This document shows positions 1 through 6,585 of a DNA stretch of 19,851 nt, in pieces. Source of the DNA: Jaenimonas drosophilae. Its lineage: Eukaryota > Euglenozoa > Kinetoplastea > Trypanosomatida > Trypanosomatidae. Under the pieces are notes generated by a model, which saw only the letters and a program-made list of their open reading frames with translations, ran no database searches and had not been told where the DNA came from. Positions within the stretch are counted from its first letter, which is position 1. Each line of letters begins with the position of its first letter. The DNA is taken from positions 1-19,851 of the forward strand of contig JASAON010001391.1 in assembly GCA_030849065.1 (NCBI GenBank), read 5' to 3'. Both the position numbers and the translations under genes were made by a program.

Positions 1-58
1 CCTCATGAAGACGAGAATGAATGTTGGTGGAGAGGTGAGAGCAGCAGGGATACTCCCA

Positions 59-1759
59 TCACGCGATGCGATGAACCGGCACACCGCGCTTGATGGTCCC
101 CCAGCCAATCAGCCGCACCTTGCGATCAACGTACCGTGCAATCACCACACGATCGCCCGCACACGCACACAATGGGCTCTCCAAGGCACAAATGGCACGT
201 CCAAAGTGTTTCGATGTTTGCAACACCGTCGCCGCCGTGGCCATCGTCCCGGCGTTGATCACCAAGCTCTCACCCACCAACAGACTTGGTACGTGGGTGG
301 AACCACCACCACCACCACCAGGACCAGCACCAGTACCACCTGCCACACCTCCATGTCCTGCGCGACGCTTGTGCATCCGGGCACCACTGCCTTCCGCATC
401 ACCGAGCGCACGTTGGTAGCGACGGCTGGTGGAGGCGTGGCCGAGCAACTCACGCAGCAGAAAAAACTGAATATCAATCTCACTGAATACCTGGATGGAT
501 TCTGACTCATCCACGTCGTCGCGAGAGGAGGAGCATGAGCTCACTTGTGAGTGGCACACACGCAACACCTGACCACGCAGCTTGTCTTGGCGTGTCATGG
601 CGGGATCGAGGAGGGTGCCAACGGCAATGAGGCCACCAGGAATGGCGTAGGGGAGCTCATGACGCTCCGCACGCAGCGATGCCACCGTTGACCGAATTGG
701 GGCGCAGTGGAGTTGGCCTGGTGGAGGTGATGAGAAGTACGTGAGGTCTTCCCGGCTGACGAGGCTCTGACGTGTGGGGATGGTGCCATCACGTCGTGAC
801 ACACACAACAAACCTGGCAGCAGCTCCACACAATCACCTACACACATGATGCCGTGTTCCAAGGTACCCCCAACAACACCACCACGTAAACCACCACGCT
901 TGCCGTCCTTCATCTTACCGCCTTCATCACCGCTCTCCAACGGGCCAGGGTGAGACAGATCGAAGGAGCGCAAGACGTGAAGCTGCGCTGGTTGTGTGTG
1001 CAGTGGCCGGCGTGTTGGCAGTGGCACATGAACGAGATAGTGCGCGAGGAAGTCCATGTTTAAACGGCGTTGTGCGCTGATGGGCAAGATGGGTGCATCG
1101 CTGTAGGCCGTTTGGCTGAGGTACCGACGTATGGCGGCGTACTGCGTCTGTGCCACACCAGAGCTCACGAGGTCCACCTTGTTCTGCAATACAATGAGAT
1201 GACGTACGCACATCATCTCTGCCGCTGCCAAATGCTCAATGGTCTGTGGCTGCGGGAAGGATTCGTTGGCGGCGATGAGGAGGAGGGCGGCATCCATGAT
1301 GCTGGCGCCGTTGATCATGGTGGCCATGAGCACGTCGTGGCCGGGGCAGTCCACGAAGGAAAAGTGGCGGCGGAGGGTCATCACGGTGCCACAATTTGGG
1401 CAGGGTGAGTCATCGGGCTGGGAGGAGGGGTACGTCTGGAAGCACGTCGGGGCAGGGCACTGGCTGCACTGAAAGATCTTGGCGTTGGCATAACCAAGAT
1501 GAATGGTGATATTCATGACGGCCTCACGATGGTACTTCTGCGTACGTACACCACTCAAGGCACCCACCACGGTGGATTTGCCGTGTGCCACATGACCAAT
1601 GGTGCCAACGTTGATGGTTGCTTGGCGAGACATCACCTCGAGTGTGTCGGCGGCAATCTTGCTCACGTCGAGCTTGGAGAGGTCCTGCACGGTCAGGCCA
1701 ACATCATTCACAACATCATTATCCTCCACGGTGAAGTCGGCCATATCATACTCCGCCAT
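59..1759 (-). CDS. EIF2S3: Translation initiation factor eIF2 subunit gamma
   Basis: The GTP-binding core of eIF2, which with alpha and beta subunits delivers initiator Met-tRNA to the 40S ribosome in the cytosol. The start MAEYDMADF is the first ATG after a good splice acceptor. Visible motifs: G1 GHVAHGKST (55-63), a zinc-knuckle region with Cys 98, 101, 106, 120 and 123, G3 DCPGH (137-141), NESFPQPQTIEHLAA as in all eIF2 gamma, G4 NKVD (193-196), and the C-terminal RLIGWGTIKRGV. The family is usually about 460-480 aa. This protein has 566 aa because of several insertions: a Gly/Lys-rich stretch in domain II, a Ser/Asp/Glu-rich segment, and a Gly-rich insertion in domain III just before SLLVGESLVINAGTM. 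The G-domain is intact, so it should be functional. Bacterial SelB and EF-Tu are ruled out by the zinc knuckle and the eIF2-specific motifs. Confidence 0.98.
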   Translation of the reverse strand: MAEYDMADFTVEDNDVVNDVGLTVQDLSKLDVSKIAADTLEVMSRQATINVGTIGHVAHGKSTVVGALSGVRTQKYHREAVMNITIHLGYANAKIFQCSQCPAPTCFQTYPSSQPDDSPCPNCGTVMTLRRHFSFVDCPGHDVLMATMINGASIMDAALLLIAANESFPQPQTIEHLAAAEMMCVRHLIVLQNKVDLVSSGVAQTQYAAIRRYLSQTAYSDAPILPISAQRRLNMDFLAHYLVHVPLPTRRPLHTQPAQLHVLRSFDLSHPGPLESGDEGGKMKDGKRGGLRGGVVGGTLEHGIMCVGDCVELLPGLLCVSRRDGTIPTRQSLVSREDLTYFSSPPPGQLHCAPIRSTVASLRAERHELPYAIPGGLIAVGTLLDPAMTRQDKLRGQVLRVCHSQVSSCSSSRDDVDESESIQVFSEIDIQFFLLRELLGHASTSRRYQRALGDAEGSGARMHKRRAGHGGVAGGTGAGPGGGGGGSTHVPSLLVGESLVINAGTMATAATVLQTSKHFGRAICALESPLCACAGDRVVIARYVDRKVRLIGWGTIKRGVPVHRIA

Positions 1760-2120
1760 TGCTCATTGGTGCAGCGAATACGTTGTTGTTCCTACCACAA
1801 TGAATAAATGTATGTGTGTGCGTGTGTTGTGTGTGTGTGTGTGCTCACGTTGTACGTGAGATGCTGAAGTAGATGAGAAACATGAATAGGAGCAAAGCTT
1901 GAAGAGTGGTTGTGTTGCAGTGGGGAATACGAAAACAACAACAACGGAAAAGTATTGTTGTTGTTGTTGTTGTGTTGGTAAGCCAGGAGTTCATCATGTT
2001 GCTGATGAGTGATGTAGCAGAAGTGAATCCATCTGAGCAGAGTAGCAGACAGCGTCTCTTGCTGGAGAATGAGCAGAAGGAGGTGTTGGTGTTGGTGTTG
2101 GTGCGAGCAACATTCATGGG
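1760..2120. other. Intergenic region between eIF2 gamma and the 2121 gene
   Basis: This stretch holds the eIF2 gamma 5' UTR, its acceptor, and the 3' UTR of the upstream gene. It contains a (GT)n run around 1813-1843, a perfect 7-bp inverted repeat CTCACGT/ACGTGAG with a 3-nt loop at 1844-1860, a (GTT)n run at about 1955-1974 and a short GGTGTT repeat near 2082-2102. I see no further gene in it. Confidence 0.6.
1864..1897 (-). promoter_or_regulatory. Probable trans-splice acceptor of the eIF2 gamma mRNA
   Basis: On the sense strand a pyrimidine-rich run of about 30 nt ends in CTACTTCAG with AG at 1865-1864. No AG interrupts the last 20 nt. This would give a 5' UTR of about 104 nt. Assignment as a spliced-leader acceptor is inference from the kinetoplastid-like gene layout. 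Confidence 0.55.
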
Positions 2121-2726
2121 CTAGCGTGGAGTGGCAAGACCTCCGTGTTGGCGGCGGTGATCGAGCAACGTTGTCAGGAGCGCGTGTGCGAGGGAGATGC
2201 CACGATGGAGCTCCTCTGACACATTGCGATGCATCTCCAGTGATGATGGTGATGCGCCAGCGGCGGCTAAGATGGGAATCGGCACAAGATCCAAACCACG
2301 AAGAGAGCGAAGAAGACGATCGGCCACATCAGCCGCACGACCTCCACCGCCACCGCCACGTGAGTTGCTGAGATCGTGGAAGATGGCCTCGATACGCATG
2401 CGCCGACGTCGATGTAGTAGCAGCGTGTGCTCCATCTCAGCCAAGTCGCAGGAGGCATCGCTGCACTCACGTGGTTGGCTGCCATCTGCGTGAAGGATGG
2501 ATGAAGCGGAGGAGGTGGTGGAGGTACGTGATGTGCAATCGAGGGTGTTGGTGTTTGAGGACTCACGCAACGACGGAGAAATGATATGAAGAAGCTGCTC
2601 GTTCTCGGCGAGGAGGGCAGCACACGTTTCTGCCAACGACTCCGCCGATGAACCACAAAAGAGCGCCGCGTGCGTGCCAGGAACGGCGTTGGGATGTGCT
2701 CCACGAATGATGTGCTGCACAAGCAT
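2121..2726 (-). CDS. Hypothetical protein, possibly the second exon of a longer gene
   Basis: Not recognised. From the first ATG in this frame the product is 201 aa, beginning MLVQHIIRGAHPNAVPGTHA. It has a predicted helical stretch (LAETCAALLAENEQLLHII), a Ser/Thr-rich middle, a His/Arg-rich patch LLLHRRRRMRIEAIFHD, a Gly run (GGGGGG) and a helical C-terminus. The reading frame stays open upstream of this ATG as far as a GT dinucleotide context. An upstream ORF in another frame beginning MSLVVLARGCGDEVYNLHA (ATG at 2917) can be joined in frame by removing an 80-nt GT-AG segment, giving a 238-aa protein. If there is no intron, the pyrimidine tract just upstream is simply this gene's trans-splice acceptor and the start is 2726. 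Both models fit what can be seen. Confidence 0.6.
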   Translation of the reverse strand: MLVQHIIRGAHPNAVPGTHAALFCGSSAESLAETCAALLAENEQLLHIISPSLRESSNTNTLDCTSRTSTTSSASSILHADGSQPRECSDASCDLAEMEHTLLLHRRRRMRIEAIFHDLSNSRGGGGGGRAADVADRLLRSLRGLDLVPIPILAAAGASPSSLEMHRNVSEELHRGISLAHALLTTLLDHRRQHGGLATPR

Positions 2727-2728
2727 AT

Positions 2729-2808
2729 CTGCGGTGATGATTATGATGATGCCTTGAGAACGAAAAATGAGATGAAAAAGAACAAAGGCCTCACGAGCAC
2801 ACACGTAC
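2729..2808 (-). other. Candidate 80-nt cis-spliced intron (or trans-splice acceptor region)
   Basis: The sense strand begins GTACGTGTGTG at 2808, carries a long pyrimidine-rich tract (about 2793-2756), and ends CACCGCAG at 2729. Removing it joins the two frames in phase 1 (T|AT). An alternative acceptor CAAG with AG at 2754-2753 also keeps the frame, giving a 56-nt intron. The same tract could instead be the spliced-leader acceptor for an mRNA starting just before the ATG at 2726. Confidence 0.4.
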
Positions 2809-2917
2809 AGTAAATGATGCGATGCATTCGCATCACCTCGACATGATGCTTTTGGATGATTGCGTGTAGGTTATACACCTCATCTCCACATCCGCGCGCC
2901 AAAACCACCAAAGACAT
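2809..2917 (-). other. Candidate first coding exon of the 2121 gene
   Basis: An ATG at 2917 opens 36 codons of non-repetitive, coding-like sequence (MSLVVLARGCGDEVYNLHA, then a helical segment ending RMHRIIY) that stop at a GTACGT splice-donor-like sequence. It differs in texture from the microsatellite-rich intergenic DNA around it. A weaker acceptor-like site (pyrimidine run then CCCATAG, AG at 3089-3088) lies about 170 nt upstream and could serve this exon. The coding assignment is inference. Confidence 0.4.
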
Positions 2918-3207
2918 CGTGGCGAAGGAAGAGATGAGATGAGATGAATTGGTACAGGCTTCCACCTACTCGTCCTTTTATGACGATGCTGTTTGTTGTG
3001 GTATGTGCGCACACATACAAACACACACACACACACACGTACAACATCGTTGTTGCCACCTCCTTCTTGTGCGTGGAGGATGGCTCTCTATGGGTCGTAT
3101 AACCACGTGGAAGATCGATACAAAAAAGGTGTGATGATTGGCATCATGATGATGATCATGATGCAGCAGCATCAACAACATGCGCAGGTGCCACATCATC
3201 ATCATCA
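2918..3207. other. Intergenic region upstream of the 2121 gene
   Basis: It contains a (CA)n run at about 3021-3038, (ATG/CAT)n blocks at about 3145-3175 and 3194-3210, and a modest pyrimidine tract ending at AG 3089-3088. I see no other gene. Confidence 0.5.
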
Positions 3208-4092
3208 TCATCGCCATCCGCGGCTGTGGCGAATGACGCTGCTGCAACGAGATGGGGTGGCCGACCGCTCGCGCTCCTCCCGCGCCAGGTTGCTGTACGT
3301 TCGTCGTACCAACAACATGGCATATGGATCAGCCTTCACCTCCGATGTTCGTGCCGCAATAGCCTCGACGCGCTCACTCCGGATCGCCTCCACCTCACGG
3401 CGACGAATGCGGTTGTCTTCCTCACGCCCGATGCGAAACCTCTGCGCCTCCGCACGATGTTGTTGGCGTGCCGCAAAAACACCCTCCACCACCTCCTTGT
3501 TCCTCTCCGCACGGCTGATTTGCATATCGACGACGTAGGCCTCACGCTCCAGCTCGTACTCCTGCGCACGTGCATACACCTCCTGACGCTGATAATCGTT
3601 GTTGGCCATGATGTCCATGGCGAGACGCTCACCGCCCGTCATGCGACGATGCCGCTGCTCCTCCGCATCTCTGTAGTCTGACCAGCCCATGCGTTGTGAG
3701 GCGCTGCTCGAGCGTTGTGCGTTGCGGTAGCGTGTGGCGCTCAACATGGAGGCGCGGTGTTGGCTGAGAACGAGAGAATCTTCCTCGACGGAGAGGGTGT
3801 GGCGGCCACCAACGGTACGTCGCGGAGGTCCTGCCCAGAAGGAGAGGCTTGGCCGTGGTGTGCTGCTGCGTCGTGGGGTCTCGTTGATGTTGTTGTTGTT
3901 GGATTCACGTCGGCGTGTTGGCGTGGAAGCCAACTGCTCCATACGCTTGCTGAGTGAGGGGCGCGTGGCGGCGGAGCGGCTGCGACGCTGTGATGGATTT
4001 TGTTGTTGTTGTTGTTGGTCGAGACGTTGTTGGTAGCCTTCGAAGAGAGCCTCGTTGTGCTTCTCTGCGTCGGGCGAGTTGTCGGCAGACAT
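3208..4092 (-). CDS. Hypothetical charged helical protein
   Basis: Not recognised. I chose the ATG giving MSADNSPDAEKHNEALFEGY (294 aa). The frame remains open further upstream, but that part encodes only microsatellite-like sequence and crosses the splice acceptor at 4174. The N-terminal third is low complexity and Ser/Arg-rich (a Gln run of 6, TPTRRRESNNNN, SSTPRPS), resembling a phosphorylatable basic linker. From about residue 115 to 285 the sequence is dense in Arg, Glu and Ala (for example NRIRRREVEAIRSERVEAIA) and should form long helices or coiled coil. There is no transmembrane segment or signal peptide. A cytoskeletal or axonemal role is conceivable from composition and the IFT25 neighbour, but neighbours in such gene clusters are usually unrelated. 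Confidence 0.72.
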   Translation of the reverse strand: MSADNSPDAEKHNEALFEGYQQRLDQQQQQQNPSQRRSRSAATRPSLSKRMEQLASTPTRRRESNNNNINETPRRSSTPRPSLSFWAGPPRRTVGGRHTLSVEEDSLVLSQHRASMLSATRYRNAQRSSSASQRMGWSDYRDAEEQRHRRMTGGERLAMDIMANNDYQRQEVYARAQEYELEREAYVVDMQISRAERNKEVVEGVFAARQQHRAEAQRFRIGREEDNRIRRREVEAIRSERVEAIAARTSEVKADPYAMLLVRRTYSNLAREERERSATPSRCSSVIRHSRGWR

Positions 4093-4532
4093 GATTGAAG
4101 ATGTTGTCGTTGAAATTGTGGTCAGAAACACAGGTTTGGTGGAGATCAACCAAAGTGATTCACCACAGGACTGCTGATGTGTACGTATGTATGTGTGTAT
4201 GTGTGTGTGTGCGTATGAGGGGAAGAGAGAGAGAGAGAGGTATGAGATGTACAGATACAACCATGATCATGACCCACATGTAGCAGAGCCAGCTCAGGAT
4301 GTATGTACTCCAAAAAAAAAAAGGTTTTTCTTTTTTTGTGTTGTTTCGTTCATCTACCAGATGCTCGTCCGTCACAAACAACGCAGCGCGTTTGAGAATC
4401 TCCCACACAGCAACAAGCCAACAACATCATGGTGATGCGGTGTTTCTATACAACCAACATACGCACATCCTCGTCCTGTGGTGGCAACATGAAGCAGGAT
4501 CATCATCATGATCATCCATCATCATCCATCAC
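4093..4532. other. Intergenic region between the 3208 gene and IFT25
   Basis: It contains the acceptor and 5' UTR of the 3208 gene, a (GT)n/(GA)n block at about 4180-4240, an A11 run at about 4312-4322 with a nearby T-run, and a CATCAT-rich stretch just after the IFT25 stop. I see no other gene. Confidence 0.55.
4174..4240 (-). promoter_or_regulatory. Probable trans-splice acceptor of the 3208 gene
   Basis: On the sense strand a CT-rich tract (revcomp of the (GA)n run at about 4221-4239) is followed by a CA-rich spacer with no AG until ACATCAG, AG at 4175-4174. The resulting 5' UTR would be about 81 nt. Confidence 0.5.
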
Positions 4533-5042
4533 CTACATGTTGAAGTCGGGCTTGGACTCGAGCACCGCCACGCGCTGCATTGATTCCTCTCCCCACGCAT
4601 CAACATGGAGAACACCAACAAACTCACTGTAGCCTGACGAGATGATGATCTGCACCGCGCTGATGGATTTGCCGGTGGTGGTTGGGTCGAGCTCCACGAG
4701 CGCCACTTGCGTGCCGGCAGGACGTCCTCCCTCCGCCGCCGACGTTCCTCGCGCGAGCGTTGACTTCATCACCGACGTAAAATCGCCGCCAATCGGCAAC
4801 GCATCCACGGCACCGCGCATCTGCACGAGCACCTCCACATCCTTGGCGTCGTGGAGGAGGAGGCGGATCTTGCTGAGGTTGGCGCTCGACGCACGCGTGG
4901 TGCAGATGAGCTCATGAGGGAAGCCACCCGTTGTGAGGGCGAAGCCGGCGGCATCGTCCTTGTTGGTCAGACAACTTCCAGGAAGACGATCGTCGTGGAA
5001 GGTCACGAAGCTCACTTCTAAGTTCACAAGATCTGAGGTCAT
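4533..5042 (-). CDS. IFT25: Intraflagellar transport protein 25 (IFT25/HSPB11-like)
   Basis: IFT25 is a peripheral IFT-B subunit that pairs with the small GTPase IFT27 and moves cargo in flagella. From the ATG giving MTSDLVNLEVSFVTFHDDRL the product is 169 aa, close to the family's usual 140-150. Upstream codons in this frame encode only CA-repeat sequence and lie beyond a splice acceptor, so the longer frame is rejected. Family features seen: a discoidin (F5/8C)-like jelly-roll, with FALTTGGFPHELICTT matching the conserved 'FWTTTGMFPQE' region of HSPB11, then strand LSKIRLLLHDAKDVEVLVQ, and the C-terminal SAVQIIISSGYSEFVGVLHV. About 30 residues in the middle (PIGGDFTSVMKSTLARGTSA onward) look like a loop insertion. 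IFT27 is not in the window. Confidence 0.85.
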   Translation of the reverse strand: MTSDLVNLEVSFVTFHDDRLPGSCLTNKDDAAGFALTTGGFPHELICTTRASSANLSKIRLLLHDAKDVEVLVQMRGAVDALPIGGDFTSVMKSTLARGTSAAEGGRPAGTQVALVELDPTTTGKSISAVQIIISSGYSEFVGVLHVDAWGEESMQRVAVLESKPDFNM

Positions 5043-5349
5043 GTTTGTGTGTGTGTGGGTGTGTGTACGTGTGGGTGTGTACGTGTACGTGTGTGTGTAC
5101 GTGTATGAACAACAGCTACAACAACGGCTACTGCCAGAAACAACAACAACATGAAAGAAGGAGTAGCATGATTGCCCATCCAAGTGTGCTTGTGGTGTTG
5201 CAGAGAGTGTGAGATGGTGTGCCAACACAAACACACACGCATCCATGCAAGAACAAGAAAAAGAAACATTAATCGTGTCGTTGTACTTATGGCGATTAAT
5301 GATTGAGGTGTGTGATGAGGTACACACACACACACACGCACATACCACC
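5043..5349. other. Intergenic region between IFT25 and the 5350 gene
   Basis: It holds the IFT25 5' UTR with a GT/GTACGT-rich block at about 5044-5105 and a (CA)n run at about 5322-5339 close to the stop of the upstream gene. I see no other gene. Confidence 0.5.
5131..5166 (-). promoter_or_regulatory. Probable trans-splice acceptor of IFT25
   Basis: The sense strand has CTACTCCTTCTTTC, then a GTT run, then TTTCTGGCAG with AG at 5132-5131. The 5' UTR would be about 88 nt and consist largely of CACACGTACAC repeats. Confidence 0.5.
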
Positions 5350-6183
5350 TCAACCATCACGTTTGCGCTTTCGTCCTGCCGCACCGCGGCCGTCAAAGTT
5401 CCATTCCTTGCTGAAGGCCTTGGCCACATCGCGATCTGGGCGGTTCACGTTCCCCTCATCATTCACATCCCACTTACTCCTGCTCCCCTTGCGGCGGTCA
5501 TGTACGGCAGAGATGCGATCATCGTGAGCCACCTCGCGCTGCACTTTCCGAATCGTCTTACTAAACACACGAAAGGTTCCGGTGTTCATGTCGTAATTGC
5601 CAGATTGCTTCAAGGGTGTTGGATCACCCATCCGACGCAACATGTGCGCACGCTTCAGCTGGCGGCGCTGAAACAGTTGGATGCGCTTATCCTTGGCGGC
5701 GTGCAGTGCGCTACCGTTGCGATAATCTACGGCCTCTCCACGTGTGTCTCGCTCCCACGATGATTGCGCACGGAGCTCTTTTTTCTCTTGCGAAACCTGC
5801 GCGAGACGGTCGGCGTAGGCCATGGCGGATGGGCTCACGCAGAGTTGGCCATTCTGTGCGTTGCGCCCGTGATTCACCGGCCGCTTGCCGCCGATGCGCT
5901 CAAACTGCCGCCATGATTCTTCAATGCGTTGCTCCATGGTGGCTTCGGTGCTGTGGAGGGCGGCGGTGCGTGCGTAGATGTCTTGGAGATCCTCGTTGAT
6001 CTTTTGGTGATGCACGAGGAGCTCACGATGATCTGCGTGTGGTTTATCATCGCGTGAGCGGTACTGTTTTGTGGTGGTCTCGTTGATGTTGATGTGAATG
6101 CCGCGATGGAGCTTGCGCGGGCCTTCAATGACGTTGCGCTGCTTCACCAACTCCCGTGTTGCGCGGCTATGGAGTGGCGGCAT
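5350..6183 (-). CDS. Hypothetical basic protein, probably nuclear
   Basis: Not firmly recognised. It is 277 aa from MPPLHSRATRELVKQRNVIE to a strongly basic end, GRGAAGRKRKRDG, which looks like a nuclear localisation signal. The sequence is hydrophilic throughout, with no membrane segment. A helical middle (about 60-110, HHQKINEDLQDIYARTAAL) is followed by a Lys/Arg-rich segment (RIQLFQRRQLKRAHMLRRMG) and a compact block GNYDMNTGTFRVFSKTIRKV that looks like a conserved domain core. That block recalls nucleolar basic proteins of the DUF4602 type, but only weakly, and I would not name it. Composition suggests a ribosome-biogenesis or chromatin-associated role, as inference only. Confidence 0.8.
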   Translation of the reverse strand: MPPLHSRATRELVKQRNVIEGPRKLHRGIHININETTTKQYRSRDDKPHADHRELLVHHQKINEDLQDIYARTAALHSTEATMEQRIEESWRQFERIGGKRPVNHGRNAQNGQLCVSPSAMAYADRLAQVSQEKKELRAQSSWERDTRGEAVDYRNGSALHAAKDKRIQLFQRRQLKRAHMLRRMGDPTPLKQSGNYDMNTGTFRVFSKTIRKVQREVAHDDRISAVHDRRKGSRSKWDVNDEGNVNRPDRDVAKAFSKEWNFDGRGAAGRKRKRDG

Positions 6184-6230
6184 GACCAGGAACTACAGAA
6201 ATGATGATGCGAACACAACAACACACGTGC

Positions 6231-6258
6231 GTTGTTGTTGTTGTTGTTGTTGTTGTTG
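6231..6258 (+). repeat. (GTT)9 microsatellite
   Basis: An uninterrupted GTT trinucleotide run of about 28 nt in the 5' UTR region of the 5350 gene. On the transcript sense strand it reads (AAC)n. Confidence 0.95.
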
Positions 6259-6288
6259 CGGCACCACGAAGGAATTAATTGCGATGCT

Positions 6289-6337
6289 CTTCATGATGAT
6301 GATGATATACAAGAGGAAAACGAAAGAGAGAGAAGCA
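6289..6337 (-). promoter_or_regulatory. Probable trans-splice acceptor of the 5350 gene
   Basis: A strong sense-strand tract (GCTTCTCTCTCTTTCGTTTT and on) is followed by CAT repeats and AG at 6290-6289. The 5' UTR would be about 105 nt and contain a (CAA/AAC)n run. A second possible acceptor, TTTCTGTAG, lies about 10 nt before the ATG. Confidence 0.5.
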
Positions 6338-6585
6338 TTTATGCGTGCACGTACGTAGGCGAGACGGTACATCTTCATCAATCCATGTTTTGTAGCTTGT
6401 GTTGGTGCAGCGTCGTATGTGAGGTGATTTGGCTTCTCCGCGCACGCATCCTCATCGACTTCGTATGTGCGAGGATGTTGGCCGCGGGAAGTTGAGCTCA
6501 CGTCCAGACCACAAAACAAAAAGAAAACATCGTCGTCGTCCCACGATGAAGCGCGCCGGCAACACCACCAACATCATCATCAACA

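Larger units (their letters stand above)
6184..6585. other. Intergenic region between the 5350 and 6586 genes
   Basis: It contains the (GTT)9 run, the purine-rich complement of the acceptor tract (6311-6337), an ACGTACGT-type motif at 6348-6357, and about 200 nt of ordinary unique sequence up to the stop of the 6586 gene. I see no RNA gene or ORF with support. Confidence 0.5.

Noticed and set aside
4093..4260. N-terminal extension of the 3208 gene frame
   Set aside because: The extra 56 residues come from TCTCTC and CACACA repeats and lie across the likely trans-splice acceptor at 4174.
5043..5429. N-terminal extension of the IFT25 frame
   Set aside because: It encodes mainly CA-repeat sequence (Thr/His, Tyr), crosses the splice acceptor at 5131 and overlaps the end of the neighbouring gene; the family starts near MTSDLVNLEV.
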